Shown in pieces: positions 1 to 7,729 of a stretch of 13,379 bases of DNA (within the stretch, counting starts at the first letter, position 1; every line of letters begins with the position of its first letter). The position numbers and the translations under genes are program-made. Origin of the DNA: Bacilli bacterium. GTDB lineage: Bacteria; Bacillota_I; Bacilli_A; RF39; UBA660. Location of the stretch: positions 1 to 13,379 of the forward strand of contig JAQUDY010000015.1 in NCBI GenBank assembly GCA_028685445.1. Reading direction: 5' to 3'. Under the pieces are notes generated by a model. The model did no database searches. It was given only the letters and a program-made list of their open reading frames with translations, and was not told the DNA's origin.

Positions 1-1
1 T

Positions 2-511
2 AGTTGGCGACATAGCGAAATGTATACTACTTTAGAAAAACTAAATGTATCATTAGTAGCTCCTCCAATTAAAAAAACAAATCTGATTTTAAAAAACCCT
101 AATTTCCAAGTAGCGGAAAAATTATGGACTTTTATGCAAACATACGATGATTCTAAAAGTGATTCTTCTCAAGAAGGTTTAGATAGTACTGGTAATAATG
201 ACTTAATCGGAATATTAGATGATTCATTCTTATCAAACTTCTTTGTATTAGATTCGATTTCTTCTTCAAAAAGAGAACAAAAAAAGAAACTTTCTGAGTA
301 CGCTGTAGCGATGATATATCATCAAATAAAAAGAATAATCTCGCTTTTATTAAACAGCGGGATCTCAGTTACAGATGAAGAAATTTTAGAAATTATAGCA
401 AATGAACTAAAAAAAGAAAGAAACAAGACTACAATTGATAGTTCAGATATTAAAGATAGATTTAAAAATGAATTAGAAGATTTTCTTGAAAATGTTAAAA
501 ATTACATATAG
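2..511 (+). CDS. 3' end of an unrecognised protein (5' partial)
   Basis: The frame is open from the left edge of the window to a TAG stop. The first ATG is at 20, but nothing before it looks like a ribosome site, and the six codons ahead of it are also open, so the gene most likely starts outside the window. The visible part is about 169 residues: polar and soluble, with a Ser/Asp/Asn-rich stretch around residues 50-75, a Ser/Lys-rich basic patch, then a helical C-terminal half rich in Lys and Glu that could form a coiled coil. There is no membrane segment. The next gene, a SipW-like signal peptidase, starts 20 bases downstream with its own ribosome site and no terminator between, so the two probably share a transcript with the TasA-like gene after that. 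I do not recognise the family. A role in surface-protein assembly is suggested only by position. Confidence 0.6.
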   Translation, partial: SWRHSEMYTTLEKLNVSLVAPPIKKTNLILKNPNFQVAEKLWTFMQTYDDSKSDSSQEGLDSTGNNDLIGILDDSFLSNFFVLDSISSSKREQKKKLSEYAVAMIYHQIKRIISLLLNSGISVTDEEILEIIANELKKERNKTTIDSSDIKDRFKNELEDFLENVKNYI

Positions 512-531
512 TTATTGAAAGAGAGTGAAAC

Positions 532-1107
532 ATGAAAAATCTTAAAAACATTAAGGATAATAAATTTATAAATATACTATGTAAAATTGTAAAAGGAATT
601 ATAATAATTATTATCTTAGCTTTTATTGTCACAATTTATTTACAAAGATTAAGTAAAAACGAGTTTTCATTTTTTAATTACAGAATGTTTACAGTTGTTA
701 CTGATAGTATGGAGCCTAGATATAATGTAGGCGATGTGTTATTTGCTAAAGAAAAACCTGCATCCGAAATAAAAGCTGGTGATGATATTAGTTACAAAGG
801 ATTAGTAGGAGATGTTAAAGATAAAATAATTACCCATGAGGTTGTAAGCGTAATGCAAGATGAATCGGGAAAATATCATTTTAATGCAAAAGGATTAAAA
901 AATATTGTTCAAGATCCAGTTGTACATGAAAATCAATTATATGGTGTAATTGTTAGTAAATCATTGACCCTATCTTTTATTTATAAAATAATAAATACAA
1001 ATATAGGATTCTTCTGTTTTATAATATTACCTATAGTCGGAATAATATCATATGAATTAATTTCAACAATGCTTAATCGCGAAGAAAAAAGAAGAAATCA
1101 AAACTAA
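532..1107 (+). CDS. sipW: Signal peptidase I, ER/SipW type (S26B)
   Basis: A membrane-bound serine protease that removes signal peptides from exported proteins. The 191 residues begin with a basic stretch and a membrane helix at about 20-37. The catalytic serine is in the TDSMEP motif (Ser59), followed by a GDV segment typical of the family. The second catalytic position is a histidine in ITHEV (His102) instead of the lysine of ordinary bacterial signal peptidases; Ser/His is the mark of the archaeal/ER/SipW branch. A second membrane helix lies at about 155-178 and the tail is basic. In Bacillus subtilis SipW processes TasA and TapA, and here TasA-like proteins are encoded immediately downstream and convergently, which supports the same role. 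AGAGAG before the ATG fits a ribosome site. The exact symbol is by analogy; the family is clear. Confidence 0.85.
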   Translation: MKNLKNIKDNKFINILCKIVKGIIIIIILAFIVTIYLQRLSKNEFSFFNYRMFTVVTDSMEPRYNVGDVLFAKEKPASEIKAGDDISYKGLVGDVKDKIITHEVVSVMQDESGKYHFNAKGLKNIVQDPVVHENQLYGVIVSKSLTLSFIYKIINTNIGFFCFIILPIVGIISYELISTMLNREEKRRNQN

Positions 1108-1136
1108 TTTAACATTGCTAAGAAAGGATGGTATAA

Positions 1137-2363
1137 GTGAAGAAAAAACACCTAGTATACTTTCGTTTAAATATAATGTCATTATTTTTAATTGCAGTCT
1201 CATTTATATCAGTCACCTTAGCATGGTTTGCTTATAGTGGACTTGCAACAGTTGATACCACTGTAGATGTTAAAGCATGGCATATCGAACTTGAAAAAAA
1301 TGGTGAAAAAATATCTAATGATATAGTTATCTTACTATCAGATATTTATCCAGGTATGGAAACAAAAACTGAATTGATTAATATTAAAAACCCAGGAGAC
1401 TCAGATGCGGAACTTAAATATAATATTGTTTCAGCAAGAATTTTAGGAGATAATGAAAATAATTATATAATTGATGAAAACTTAAAATCAGAGTATGTGG
1501 AAGATATTTTATCTCATAATTTTCCATTTAAGGTAAATATTAGTTTAAGTAAAAATTATATTTTATCAAAAGGTGAAGATAGTTATTTTGAAATTTCGGT
1601 TTCATGGCCACTAGATTCAGGAAATGATGAACTAGATAGTTTATGGGGGAACAAGGCTTATAATTATCAATTAAATGAGAATCAAAAAAAAATAAACGAT
1701 CCTAATTATCGTATAGAACCATCTATAAAGATTAAAATCAGCTTAACTGCAGAACAATATATGGGGAATGGTGATTCTAGTGACTCCAATTATAATTTAG
1801 GTGATGAACTATTAATTGATTTTATAAATAACTCTAGATGTTCAAGTATAAGTGAAACATGTATAAAAATGTATGTAATAGATATAAACAATACATTAGC
1901 AGATCATAGTATTACATTATTGCCAAATCCTCATAGAAATTATATAGAAAGTCAATATACAAACTATTTAACGAAATATACAGAATTAACATCTGATTGG
2001 CAAGTTAATACAAGAGCATTATTGATAGACGATTTATTAAAGGTTATATCAACAGATGTCACTCATTCAGTATTAATAAGAGACGGTCTTTCTGATGCTG
2101 TTATAGGGAATTTAAAATATCCAAATAGAATTTCTACTGAAATAAATAAAATTATTAATACAAATGGTTATTATTCTTTTATAAATTCAAGATTCGCATA
2201 CTTATCGTCAGCTGATTGCTACTGGACAATGAGTGAATACGGCAATGATAAAGCATTCTCTTTAATTAAAAACAGTGACTTAGATTCTAAAATTTATGGT
2301 AATATGAAAAGTAATACTTGTAAAATAATACCTATTGTTACTATTAATAAATCTAATTTATAA
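1137..2363 (+). CDS. TasA/camelysin-like secreted protein with C-terminal Cys-bearing domain
   Basis: The start is GTG, chosen because AAAGGATGG lies just upstream and the protein then opens with a basic N-terminus and a hydrophobic signal segment (about residues 11-33, ending LAWFAYSG) like those of SipW-dependent signal peptides. Residues 35-205 have the camelysin/TasA pattern: a short beta start, then DIYPGM and 'NIKNPGDSDAEL', where fibre proteins show an N-x-G-D type strand, and later a region ending in an alternating beta strand. Residues 220-408 form a separate domain with four cysteines (235, 242, 361, 395), able to make two disulfides, and a CYWTMSEY motif near the end, reminiscent of C-terminal modules of other Bacillota surface proteins. 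At 408 residues it is much longer than a plain TasA or camelysin (about 200-260). It is likely exported, cut by the upstream peptidase and held at the surface or in matrix fibres. The C-terminal function is unknown. Confidence 0.72.
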   Translation: MKKKHLVYFRLNIMSLFLIAVSFISVTLAWFAYSGLATVDTTVDVKAWHIELEKNGEKISNDIVILLSDIYPGMETKTELINIKNPGDSDAELKYNIVSARILGDNENNYIIDENLKSEYVEDILSHNFPFKVNISLSKNYILSKGEDSYFEISVSWPLDSGNDELDSLWGNKAYNYQLNENQKKINDPNYRIEPSIKIKISLTAEQYMGNGDSSDSNYNLGDELLIDFINNSRCSSISETCIKMYVIDINNTLADHSITLLPNPHRNYIESQYTNYLTKYTELTSDWQVNTRALLIDDLLKVISTDVTHSVLIRDGLSDAVIGNLKYPNRISTEINKIINTNGYYSFINSRFAYLSSADCYWTMSEYGNDKAFSLIKNSDLDSKIYGNMKSNTCKIIPIVTINKSNL

Positions 2364-2370
2364 AACAAAA

Positions 2371-2394
2371 AAGGAACCAAAAGGTTCTTTTTTT
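2371..2394. terminator. Intrinsic terminator between convergent genes
   Basis: The arms AAGGAACC and GGTTCTTT pair around an AAAA loop (one G-U pair) and run into a T tract ending at 2394. On the other strand the same hairpin is followed by a run of T, so it can also stop transcription coming from the minus-strand gene. It lies 8 bases after the stop of the long TasA-like gene. Confidence 0.8.
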
Positions 2395-2410
2395 ATGCAC
2401 AAAAGCTATT

Positions 2411-2429
2411 AAAAACTATTTTAAATAGT
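2411..2429 (-). terminator. Weak minus-strand terminator
   Basis: Read on the minus strand, ACTATT and AATAGT pair around a three-base loop and are followed by TTTTT. It sits about 35 bases past the stop of the small minus-strand TasA-like gene. The stem is short and AT-only, so the stronger hairpin at 2371-2394 may be the real stop. Confidence 0.35.
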
Positions 2430-2464
2430 CAAGGAAAAAGGTAACTCTGTGCTTTAAAATTTTG

Positions 2465-3094
2465 TTAATCTATAATCTGTTCAAATTTAATACTTGCATT
2501 CATCTTAAATGATGCGTTCTCTGTTACTGCAAGTGTTCCTATTAGAGTGTCATCCTCATCGTTCATAAGTTCTTCTACTCCTTCATACCACTCAAAGTAA
2601 ACTCTTATTGTAAAGGTTTTAAATTGGAATTCGTCAATGTTGTTATTATATAACATTGAATTAGTTATTGAGTCATTTTCTAAATATATTATTGATAATT
2701 CTTCTGTCTCAATATAATCATCAGGAATAATAGCGTATTTAGTTATCATTAAATCAGGTATTAAATTATTATCTTGAATTTGTAAGTCAATACTATAATT
2801 AAATGATACATCAACATTTGTAGGATCTATTTCAATGTCGAAATAACCTTTTGTAGCAGGGGCAATTTTACTTTGTGCTACATGTTCATTTTCTTCTATG
2901 ACTGGTTCTAAAGCTATATTTGAATTTTGGCTATTAGTAATATCATAATTATTAAGTAGTATTTGCCACTTAGAAAGTGATACATTAATGTCGCTATTTG
3001 TGCTTGCAACATACCTTGAATAAGTGCTGCTCATCAAGCCTAAACATGTTGACATTGAAATTAGTAGTAATATAACTTTAAACTTCTTAGCCAT
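2465..3094 (-). CDS. Small TasA/camelysin-like exported protein
   Basis: A 209-residue exported protein. The first 28 residues are a signal peptide of the SipW-dependent kind: basic start, hydrophobic core at 6-22, then STYSRY followed by a beta strand with SKWQI, as in TasA/CalY precursors where the fibre domain begins just after cleavage. The C-terminus shows the usual family ending: an aromatic 'FEWYEG' strand, an acidic loop with NDEDDTLIG, and a last strand ending in KFEQII. Single Cys17 is in the signal segment. The likely peptidase is encoded at 532-1107. It probably forms or caps a surface fibre together with the longer homologue that converges on it. The start has AAGGAG about 11 bases upstream, a slightly long spacing, and a good promoter at 3121-3149. 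There is no basis to choose between TasA, TapA or camelysin names. Confidence 0.75.
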   Translation of the reverse strand: MAKKFKVILLLISMSTCLGLMSSTYSRYVASTNSDINVSLSKWQILLNNYDITNSQNSNIALEPVIEENEHVAQSKIAPATKGYFDIEIDPTNVDVSFNYSIDLQIQDNNLIPDLMITKYAIIPDDYIETEELSIIYLENDSITNSMLYNNNIDEFQFKTFTIRVYFEWYEGVEELMNDEDDTLIGTLAVTENASFKMNASIKFEQIID

Positions 3095-3100
3095 AGATAG

Positions 3101-3150
3101 ACAAACTCCTTTACAATCTTATTATACGTTAATTACAAACTCTTTACAAT
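3101..3150. repeat. Direct repeat pair around the TasA-like gene promoter
   Basis: ACAAACTCCTTTACAAT at 3101-3117 is repeated at 3135-3150 as ACAAACTCTTTACAAT, with one base missing. The copies start 34 bases apart, about three helical turns. One covers the -35 box and the other covers the transcription start and ribosome site of the minus-strand gene, so they could be a pair of operator sites, or a chance local duplication. Confidence 0.5.
3121..3149 (-). promoter_or_regulatory. Sigma-A-type promoter of the small TasA-like gene
   Basis: On the minus strand, TTGTAA (3144-3149) and TATAAT (3121-3126) are separated by exactly 17 bases, and transcription would begin near 3114, just before the AAGGAG ribosome site at 3106-3111. 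The -35 lies inside one copy of a near-perfect direct repeat described separately. Confidence 0.65.
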
Positions 3151-3161
3151 TCTTTTTGCCG

Positions 3162-3195
3162 CACTTTACTAACAAGCGTGTAAAGTGATATTTTT
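3162..3195 (+). terminator. Hairpin with T tract in a divergent intergenic region
   Basis: CACTTTAC (3162-3169) and GTAAAGTG (3180-3187) are perfect 8-base inverted arms around a 10-base loop, followed by ATA and a run of eight T. This has the form of a rightward terminator but lies ahead of the ATPase gene, in a region where the genes diverge. It may be an attenuator in a leader, stop antisense transcription from the left, or be an operator read as DNA. Confidence 0.4.
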
Positions 3196-3275
3196 TTTGT
3201 GTACAGAGGATATAAAGTTGTAGTCTAGTTATTTTTTAAATGGTTAATCCATATATTTTAATCGGAGGACTAGTA

Positions 3276-5861
3276 ATGGATATAACAGGGTTAAATGATG
3301 AAGAAGTAGTACAAAGCCAAGAAAAGTATGGGAGTAATAAAATTGAAAATAAAAAAGAAAATAGTTTTTTAAAACTATTAATAGAATCATTTGGTGATCC
3401 TATAATCAGGATTCTTCTTATAGTTCTTGCTGTTAAAATAGTTTTTTTATTCAGGGAATTTGATTGGTTTGAAACACTCGGCATATTTATAGCTATTTTT
3501 TTAGCTTCTTTTATATCTACAATAAGTGAATATGGTAGTGGTAAAGCTTTTAATAAACTTTTTGAAGAAAATAGTAAAATATTTGTTAAAGTTAAAAGAA
3601 ATAAAAAACTAATAAACCTACCATCAGAAGATTTGGTAGTAAATGATATTATTTATTTATCTAGTGGAGAAGTTGTTCCTGCCGATGGCATTATAATAAA
3701 AGGAGAAGTAACAGTTGATGAATCATCATTAACAGGAGAAAGTTATGAAGTGTCAAAAACTGCTGTAGGACTTAATATAAGTGAAAAAAATAAATTATAT
3801 AAAGGAAGCGTTATTTATTCTAAAGAATGTATAGTCAAGGTTACAGAAGTAGGAATAAAAACTATGTACGGAAGTACCCTTATAGAATTAACTGAACAAA
3901 ATCCAGATAGTCCTCTAAAATTAAGATTAAGAGAGTTAGCCCAAGTAATTAGTAAAATTGGTTATATTGCAGCTCTTTTAGTTTTTATTTCTTATCTTTT
4001 ATCTGTTATAGTAATAAGTAACAATATTGAAATAAATGCTATTTTAAGCACGCTGTCTAATCCAAAACTTTTATTTGATTACGTAATTTATGGAATGACA
4101 TTATCCGTTACCATTATCATCGTATCTGTTCCAGAAGGATTGCCAATGATGGTAGCTTTAGTTTTATCAACTAATATGAAAAAAATGCTTAAAAATAATG
4201 TATTAGTTAGAAAGCTAGTAGGGATTGAAACGGCTGGATCTTTAAATGTATTGTTTACAGATAAAACAGGAACTTTAACAAAGGGAGAACTATCTGTAAT
4301 AGGAATTTGTGACTATAGTGGAAAAAAATATAGTAATGAAGTAGAAATAATGAAATACCCAGAATATTTAAAAATATTATCAAAATCACTTAATCTTAAC
4401 AATAGTAGTATAGTAACTGACGGAAAAATAATAGGCGGAAACTCCACAGATCAAGCTTTAAAAAAATTTATTAGTTCATATGAAACAGAAGAAATAATAG
4501 AAATAGAAAGTTTCGATAGTACTAATAAGTTTTCTTCAGTAACTACAAAAGATAATTTCTATATTAAAGGTGCGAGTGAAATAATAACACCAAAATGTAA
4601 ATTTTATTTGGACCATGAAGGAAAAAAACAGCTGATAAAAAATTCTGAACAAATCAATAAACTAATTCATGGTTATACTCAAAAAGGCATTAGAGTTATT
4701 GTATTAGCTTATAAAGACAATAAAATAAATGATAATTATATTTTTGTTGGAATTGCCCTAATAAGAGATGTAATAAGACCTGAAAGCTATGAAGGAATAT
4801 CTTTAATAAAAGATGCTAGTGTAAATGTGGTAATGTTAACCGGTGATGCTTTAGACACTGCTTTGGTTGTTGCAAAGGAATTAAATATATATGATAGTAA
4901 TAGTATAGCTTTAACAAGTGAAGAATTTAATAATTATAGTAATGATGATATTAAAGAGATGTTTAATAAAATAAAAATAATAGCAAGAGCAAAGCCAACT
5001 GATAAAAGCAGATTAATTAGAATAGCACAAGAGTTAAACTTAGTCGTTGGAATGACTGGTGACGGAGTAAATGATGCACCAGCACTAAAAAAATCTGATG
5101 TAGGTTTTGCTATGGGAAGTGGAACTGAAGTAGCTAAAGAGGCTAGTGATATAGTTATTCTTGATAATAATATAAAATCTATTAGTATGGCAATATTGTA
5201 TGGAAGAACAATATTTAAAAATATTAGAAAATTTATAATTTTTCAATTAACAGTTAATATTTGTGCAATGACGCTATCAATCATAGGGCCTTTTATTGGA
5301 ATAAGTACCCCAGTAACAGTAATGCAGATGTTATGGATAAATATGATTATGGATACTTTAGCTGGTTTAGCGTTTGCTTATGAAAACCCAAGTTTAGAAT
5401 ATATGAAAGAAAAATCAAAACCCAAAAACGAATCAATAATTAATAATTATATGTATGGAGAAATCATTATAACAGGAGCTTATTCAGCTGTTTTATGTCT
5501 ATTATTTCTGAAAGTTCCATTTTTCAAAGATTTTATTAGATATGATATTGGCAATAAATACTTTATGACAGCATTTTTCACCCTTTTTGTATTTATAGGA
5601 ATATTTAATGCTTTTAATGCTAGAACAAGTCATATTAATTTATTTCATAATTTAAGAAAAAATAAAGTTTTTATTATTATATTTTTATTAGTATGTATTA
5701 TCCAAATATATTTTATTTATTACGGAGGCAATGTTTTTAGAACATACGGGCTTTCTTTAAAAGAAATTTGTTTTGTATTAGTAATTGCTTTCTCAGTTAT
5801 ACCTTTTGACTTAATAAGGAAATATTATTTATTAAAAAATAATAAATTAGAATTTGTTTAA
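3276..5861 (+). CDS. Calcium-type P-type ATPase (P2B/PMCA-like)
   Basis: An ATP-driven cation pump of the plasma membrane, most likely exporting Ca2+. The start is the ATG at 3276, with CGGAGGA just ahead; an ATG 36 bases earlier has no ribosome site. The 861 residues hold every P-type core element: TGES at 153-156 (actuator), PEGLP at 286-290 in M4, the phosphorylated aspartate of DKTGT at 329, and TGDGVNDAP at 594-602. M5 reads QLTVN and M6 has N689 and D693 in the WINMIMDTLAG context, a pattern closer to plasma-membrane Ca2+-ATPases (one Ca2+ site) than to SERCA. The C-terminal FNAFNAR loop and four last helices complete the usual ten. No heavy-metal-binding domain or CPC motif is present, so copper or cadmium transport is unlikely. 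The tail lacks the long regulatory extension of animal PMCAs. Mn2+ as a second substrate cannot be excluded. Confidence 0.9.
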   Translation: MDITGLNDEEVVQSQEKYGSNKIENKKENSFLKLLIESFGDPIIRILLIVLAVKIVFLFREFDWFETLGIFIAIFLASFISTISEYGSGKAFNKLFEENSKIFVKVKRNKKLINLPSEDLVVNDIIYLSSGEVVPADGIIIKGEVTVDESSLTGESYEVSKTAVGLNISEKNKLYKGSVIYSKECIVKVTEVGIKTMYGSTLIELTEQNPDSPLKLRLRELAQVISKIGYIAALLVFISYLLSVIVISNNIEINAILSTLSNPKLLFDYVIYGMTLSVTIIIVSVPEGLPMMVALVLSTNMKKMLKNNVLVRKLVGIETAGSLNVLFTDKTGTLTKGELSVIGICDYSGKKYSNEVEIMKYPEYLKILSKSLNLNNSSIVTDGKIIGGNSTDQALKKFISSYETEEIIEIESFDSTNKFSSVTTKDNFYIKGASEIITPKCKFYLDHEGKKQLIKNSEQINKLIHGYTQKGIRVIVLAYKDNKINDNYIFVGIALIRDVIRPESYEGISLIKDASVNVVMLTGDALDTALVVAKELNIYDSNSIALTSEEFNNYSNDDIKEMFNKIKIIARAKPTDKSRLIRIAQELNLVVGMTGDGVNDAPALKKSDVGFAMGSGTEVAKEASDIVILDNNIKSISMAILYGRTIFKNIRKFIIFQLTVNICAMTLSIIGPFIGISTPVTVMQMLWINMIMDTLAGLAFAYENPSLEYMKEKSKPKNESIINNYMYGEIIITGAYSAVLCLLFLKVPFFKDFIRYDIGNKYFMTAFFTLFVFIGIFNAFNARTSHINLFHNLRKNKVFIIIFLLVCIIQIYFIYYGGNVFRTYGLSLKEICFVLVIAFSVIPFDLIRKYYLLKNNKLEFV

Positions 5862-5912
5862 CATAAAAGTATGCTAAGTAATTTTTAGATTATACTATGA
5901 TTAGGTGAATGT

Positions 5913-6401
5913 ATGATCTATCTAAATATATTTTTTATCTACTCAATAATAGGTTTTATATTAGAAACATTGCTATTAAAGGATTATAATAGTGGAATTT
6001 TATATCTTCCATGGACACCTGTTTATGGATCAGGAATTTTATTGTCTTATTTAATATATAATAAATTTAAAAAAAGATTTTCCAAAATTCTGGAAATTAT
6101 ATTGCTTTTTTTAACATCAGCTATTAGCTTAAGCTTAATTGAATTAATAGGTGGTAATCTTATAGAACTCATATTTAATAAAATTTATTGGAATTATGAG
6201 TTCTTTAAGTATAATATAGGTAAATATATATCGCTGGAAACATCAATTATTTGGGGAATAGGGAGTGTTATAATTATATATTTAATAAATCCTCTTATGA
6301 TGAAAATCATAAGAAAAACCCCTAAAATATTAACCAAAATATTAACAATTTTGTTTTTATTGGATCTGATTTTTACATTAATAATAAAACTTTTAATATA
6401 A
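5913..6401 (+). CDS. PF06541-like multi-pass membrane protein (putative ABC-transporter type IV)
   Basis: A 162-residue membrane protein with about five hydrophobic helices. It matches the pattern of the CmpB-like family listed as 'putative ABC-transporter type IV' (PF06541): GFxLE near residues 14-18, a PWTPVYGSG stretch at 33-41 (usually GPxxPIYGxG), and later a conserved W-x-Y ... GKYISLETSIIWG segment near residues 93-115 before a proline-containing helix. The real function of this family is not established; no ATP-binding partner is encoded nearby. It is shorter than many members, which run to about 200 residues or more. AGGTGA lies four bases before the ATG. A TATACT box at 5891-5896 might be a -10 element, but no matching -35 was found, and co-transcription with the pump gene 51 bases upstream is possible. 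Confidence 0.65.
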   Translation: MIYLNIFFIYSIIGFILETLLLKDYNSGILYLPWTPVYGSGILLSYLIYNKFKKRFSKILEIILLFLTSAISLSLIELIGGNLIELIFNKIYWNYEFFKYNIGKYISLETSIIWGIGSVIIIYLINPLMMKIIRKTPKILTKILTILFLLDLIFTLIIKLLI

Positions 6402-6414
6402 TTGAAGCAATTTA

Positions 6415-6443
6415 TTACTTTTTCAATATAGGTATGATATAAT
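6415..6443 (+). promoter_or_regulatory. Extended -10 promoter ahead of the thioredoxin-like gene
   Basis: TGATATAAT (6435-6443) is a perfect TATAAT with the TG of an extended -10. The sequence 17 bases upstream (TTACTT, 6415-6420) is a poor -35, as is usual for this promoter type. Transcription would start near 6450, before AAAGGAGAC and the ATG at 6480. Confidence 0.55.
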
Positions 6444-6479
6444 TTTATCAAGGTTAATATCTAAAAAGGAGACTTAATA

Positions 6480-6989
6480 ATGAAAAAAAATCGTTTAAAA
6501 AACAATTATTTAAATTTATTTTTAATTTTAATAGGAGTTGTATTATTAACTATAGGAAGCTCAAATCTATATAGAAATTATTCTAATAATAAAGTAAATC
6601 AAAGTTATATTTCTAAATATATTGCTAACCTTCAGTTAAATGAAATTACAAATGCTTCACTCGAGTTTAGCGCTAATCACTTTGTTTATATTAGCTATAC
6701 AGGTGATGCAGCAATATATAATTTTGAAGTTAAATTAAAAAAAATGTTAAAAGATAAAGAATTAATAGATCATTTTGCATATATTGATGCAACAGAATTA
6801 TTAACAAATAAAGATTATATATCAGAATTAAATAAAGTTTTTAATATTTCAAAACAAAAAATCAAAAAGCTTCCAGTAGTAATTTATTATAAAGATAATG
6901 AAGTTACCGATTTTGTTGATAGTAAAGCAGGTTTAATTGATGTACCAGATATAGTTCAATTATTAGAAAAATATGAAATTTCAGAATAA
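6480..6989 (+). CDS. Membrane-anchored thioredoxin-fold-like protein lacking CxxC
   Basis: A 169-residue protein with a basic N-terminus, one membrane helix at about 13-30 and an extracytoplasmic domain. Residues 65-165 follow the order of a thioredoxin fold: strand FVYISYTG (68-75), a helix, a strand FAYIDATE, a helical stretch, then KLPVVIYYKDNEV with Pro132 in the place of the conserved cis-proline, and a last helix. Where thioredoxins have CxxC the sequence is S-Y-T-G-D-A-A (72-78), and the whole protein has no cysteine, so it cannot do thiol exchange; a binding or chaperone role is more likely. The assignment rests on pattern, not on a named family. AAAGGAGAC sits well before the ATG, and its own extended -10 promoter lies upstream. 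The trmL gene starts at or just before its stop, so the two form one operon. Confidence 0.5.
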   Translation: MKKNRLKNNYLNLFLILIGVVLLTIGSSNLYRNYSNNKVNQSYISKYIANLQLNEITNASLEFSANHFVYISYTGDAAIYNFEVKLKKMLKDKELIDHFAYIDATELLTNKDYISELNKVFNISKQKIKKLPVVIYYKDNEVTDFVDSKAGLIDVPDIVQLLEKYEISE

Positions 6990-6993
6990 AAAA

Positions 6994-7503
6994 ATGTTAA
7001 ATGTTGTTTTATACGAACCAGAGATTCCTGGAAATACTGGAAATGTTATGAGAACATGTGTCGCAACAAATGTTAAATTACATTTAATAAAACCTTTAGG
7101 ATTTAATTTGTCTGATGCAAGTATTAAAAGAAGTGGAGTTAATTATATAAATGATTGTGACTATGAAGTTTATGAAAATATAAATGATTTTTATAATCAA
7201 AATAATGGAGAATTTTATTACTTTACAAGATATGGACATAAAACACATAATCAATTTAACTACAAAGAAGTTAAAAATAATATTTATTTAGTTTTCGGTA
7301 AAGAATCTACAGGACTTCCTTTAGAGATATTAAAAACAAATATAAAGAATTGTATTAGGTTTCCAATGACAAATAAAGTAAGAGCGATTAATTTATCTAA
7401 TAGTGTAGCAATTGGTGTATACGAAGTATTAAGACAGTTGGATTATCCGGGTCTTTTATTTGATGAACCACATAAAAGCTTAAATTATATTGAAGAAAAT
7501 TAA
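6994..7503 (+). CDS. trmL: tRNA (cytidine/uridine-34 2'-O)-methyltransferase TrmL
   Basis: A SPOUT-class methyltransferase that uses S-adenosylmethionine to methylate the 2'-O of the wobble nucleotide in certain leucine tRNAs; it acts in the cytoplasm as a dimer. It opens with MLNVVLYEPEIPGNTGN, nearly the family signature, and has the knot motifs FGKESTGLP (101-109) and RAINLSNSVAI (130-140) that bind the cofactor. At 169 residues it is normal for the family. The start at 6994 is chosen because homologues begin M-L-N; an ATG at 6973 would add seven residues and overlap the previous stop by 17 bases. Neither has a clear ribosome site, so translation is probably coupled to the gene before. A tRNA-Leu(TAA), a known type of TrmL substrate, is encoded later in the window. 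Confidence 0.92.
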   Translation: MLNVVLYEPEIPGNTGNVMRTCVATNVKLHLIKPLGFNLSDASIKRSGVNYINDCDYEVYENINDFYNQNNGEFYYFTRYGHKTHNQFNYKEVKNNIYLVFGKESTGLPLEILKTNIKNCIRFPMTNKVRAINLSNSVAIGVYEVLRQLDYPGLLFDEPHKSLNYIEEN

Positions 7504-7527
7504 AAGAAAGGAAAATTCCTTTCTTTT
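7502..7527. terminator. Bidirectional terminator, trmL / ferredoxin
   Basis: AAAAGAAAGGAA (7502-7513) and TTCCTTTCTTTT (7516-7527) are perfect 12-base inverted arms. The end of each arm is T-rich when read outward, so it can stop transcription of both trmL and the converging ferredoxin gene. It overlaps both stop codons. Confidence 0.8.
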
Positions 7528-7714
7528 AATTTGTTTCTGTTATTGAAATAGCTCCCGTTGGGCATAATCCTGCAATATTAATTATTTCGTCATTTACATT
7601 AGGATTAATAACTTTTGCTTTTCCATCATCATCCCATGCAAATGTATTTTCTGCTGAATTAATACATAACCCACAAGAAATGCAATTTTCTTTAATAATT
7701 TCAACTTTTTTCAT
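7526..7714 (-). CDS. fer: Single-cluster [4Fe-4S] ferredoxin
   Basis: A small cytoplasmic electron carrier of 62 residues. Cys11, Cys14 and Cys17 in CxxCxxC, plus Cys51 in the CPTGAI motif, give exactly four ligands for one [4Fe-4S] cluster; the second cluster of clostridial two-cluster ferredoxins is absent. The acidic stretch around residues 28-30 (DDD) is normal for this class and fits docking to basic partners. GGAGG lies seven bases before the ATG, and a good promoter is at 7730-7759. It is monocistronic, and it ends in a terminator shared with trmL. Its partner enzymes are not encoded in the window. Confidence 0.92.
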   Translation of the reverse strand: MKKVEIIKENCISCGLCINSAENTFAWDDDGKAKVINPNVNDEIINIAGLCPTGAISITETN

Positions 7715-7729
7715 AAATCCTCCAATTTA

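Noticed and set aside
1..20. Similarity of GGCGACATAGCG at the left edge to GCCGACATAGCG in tRNA-Thr
   Set aside because: Only about 11 bases are shared and no tRNA fold or attachment-site structure supports it; the left copy lies in an open coding frame.
3095..3275. A known metal riboswitch (yybP-ykoY type) before the pump
   Set aside because: The conserved paired elements were not found and the available leader is too short; only a single hairpin is present.
3236..3484. Open frame on the minus strand inside the start of the ATPase gene
   Set aside because: It lies fully opposite a clear, conserved coding region, has no ribosome site and no recognisable protein pattern.
6194..6451. Open frame on the minus strand over the end of the PF06541-like gene
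   Set aside because: It is opposite a membrane protein gene, and the AT-rich complement alone explains the hydrophobic translation.
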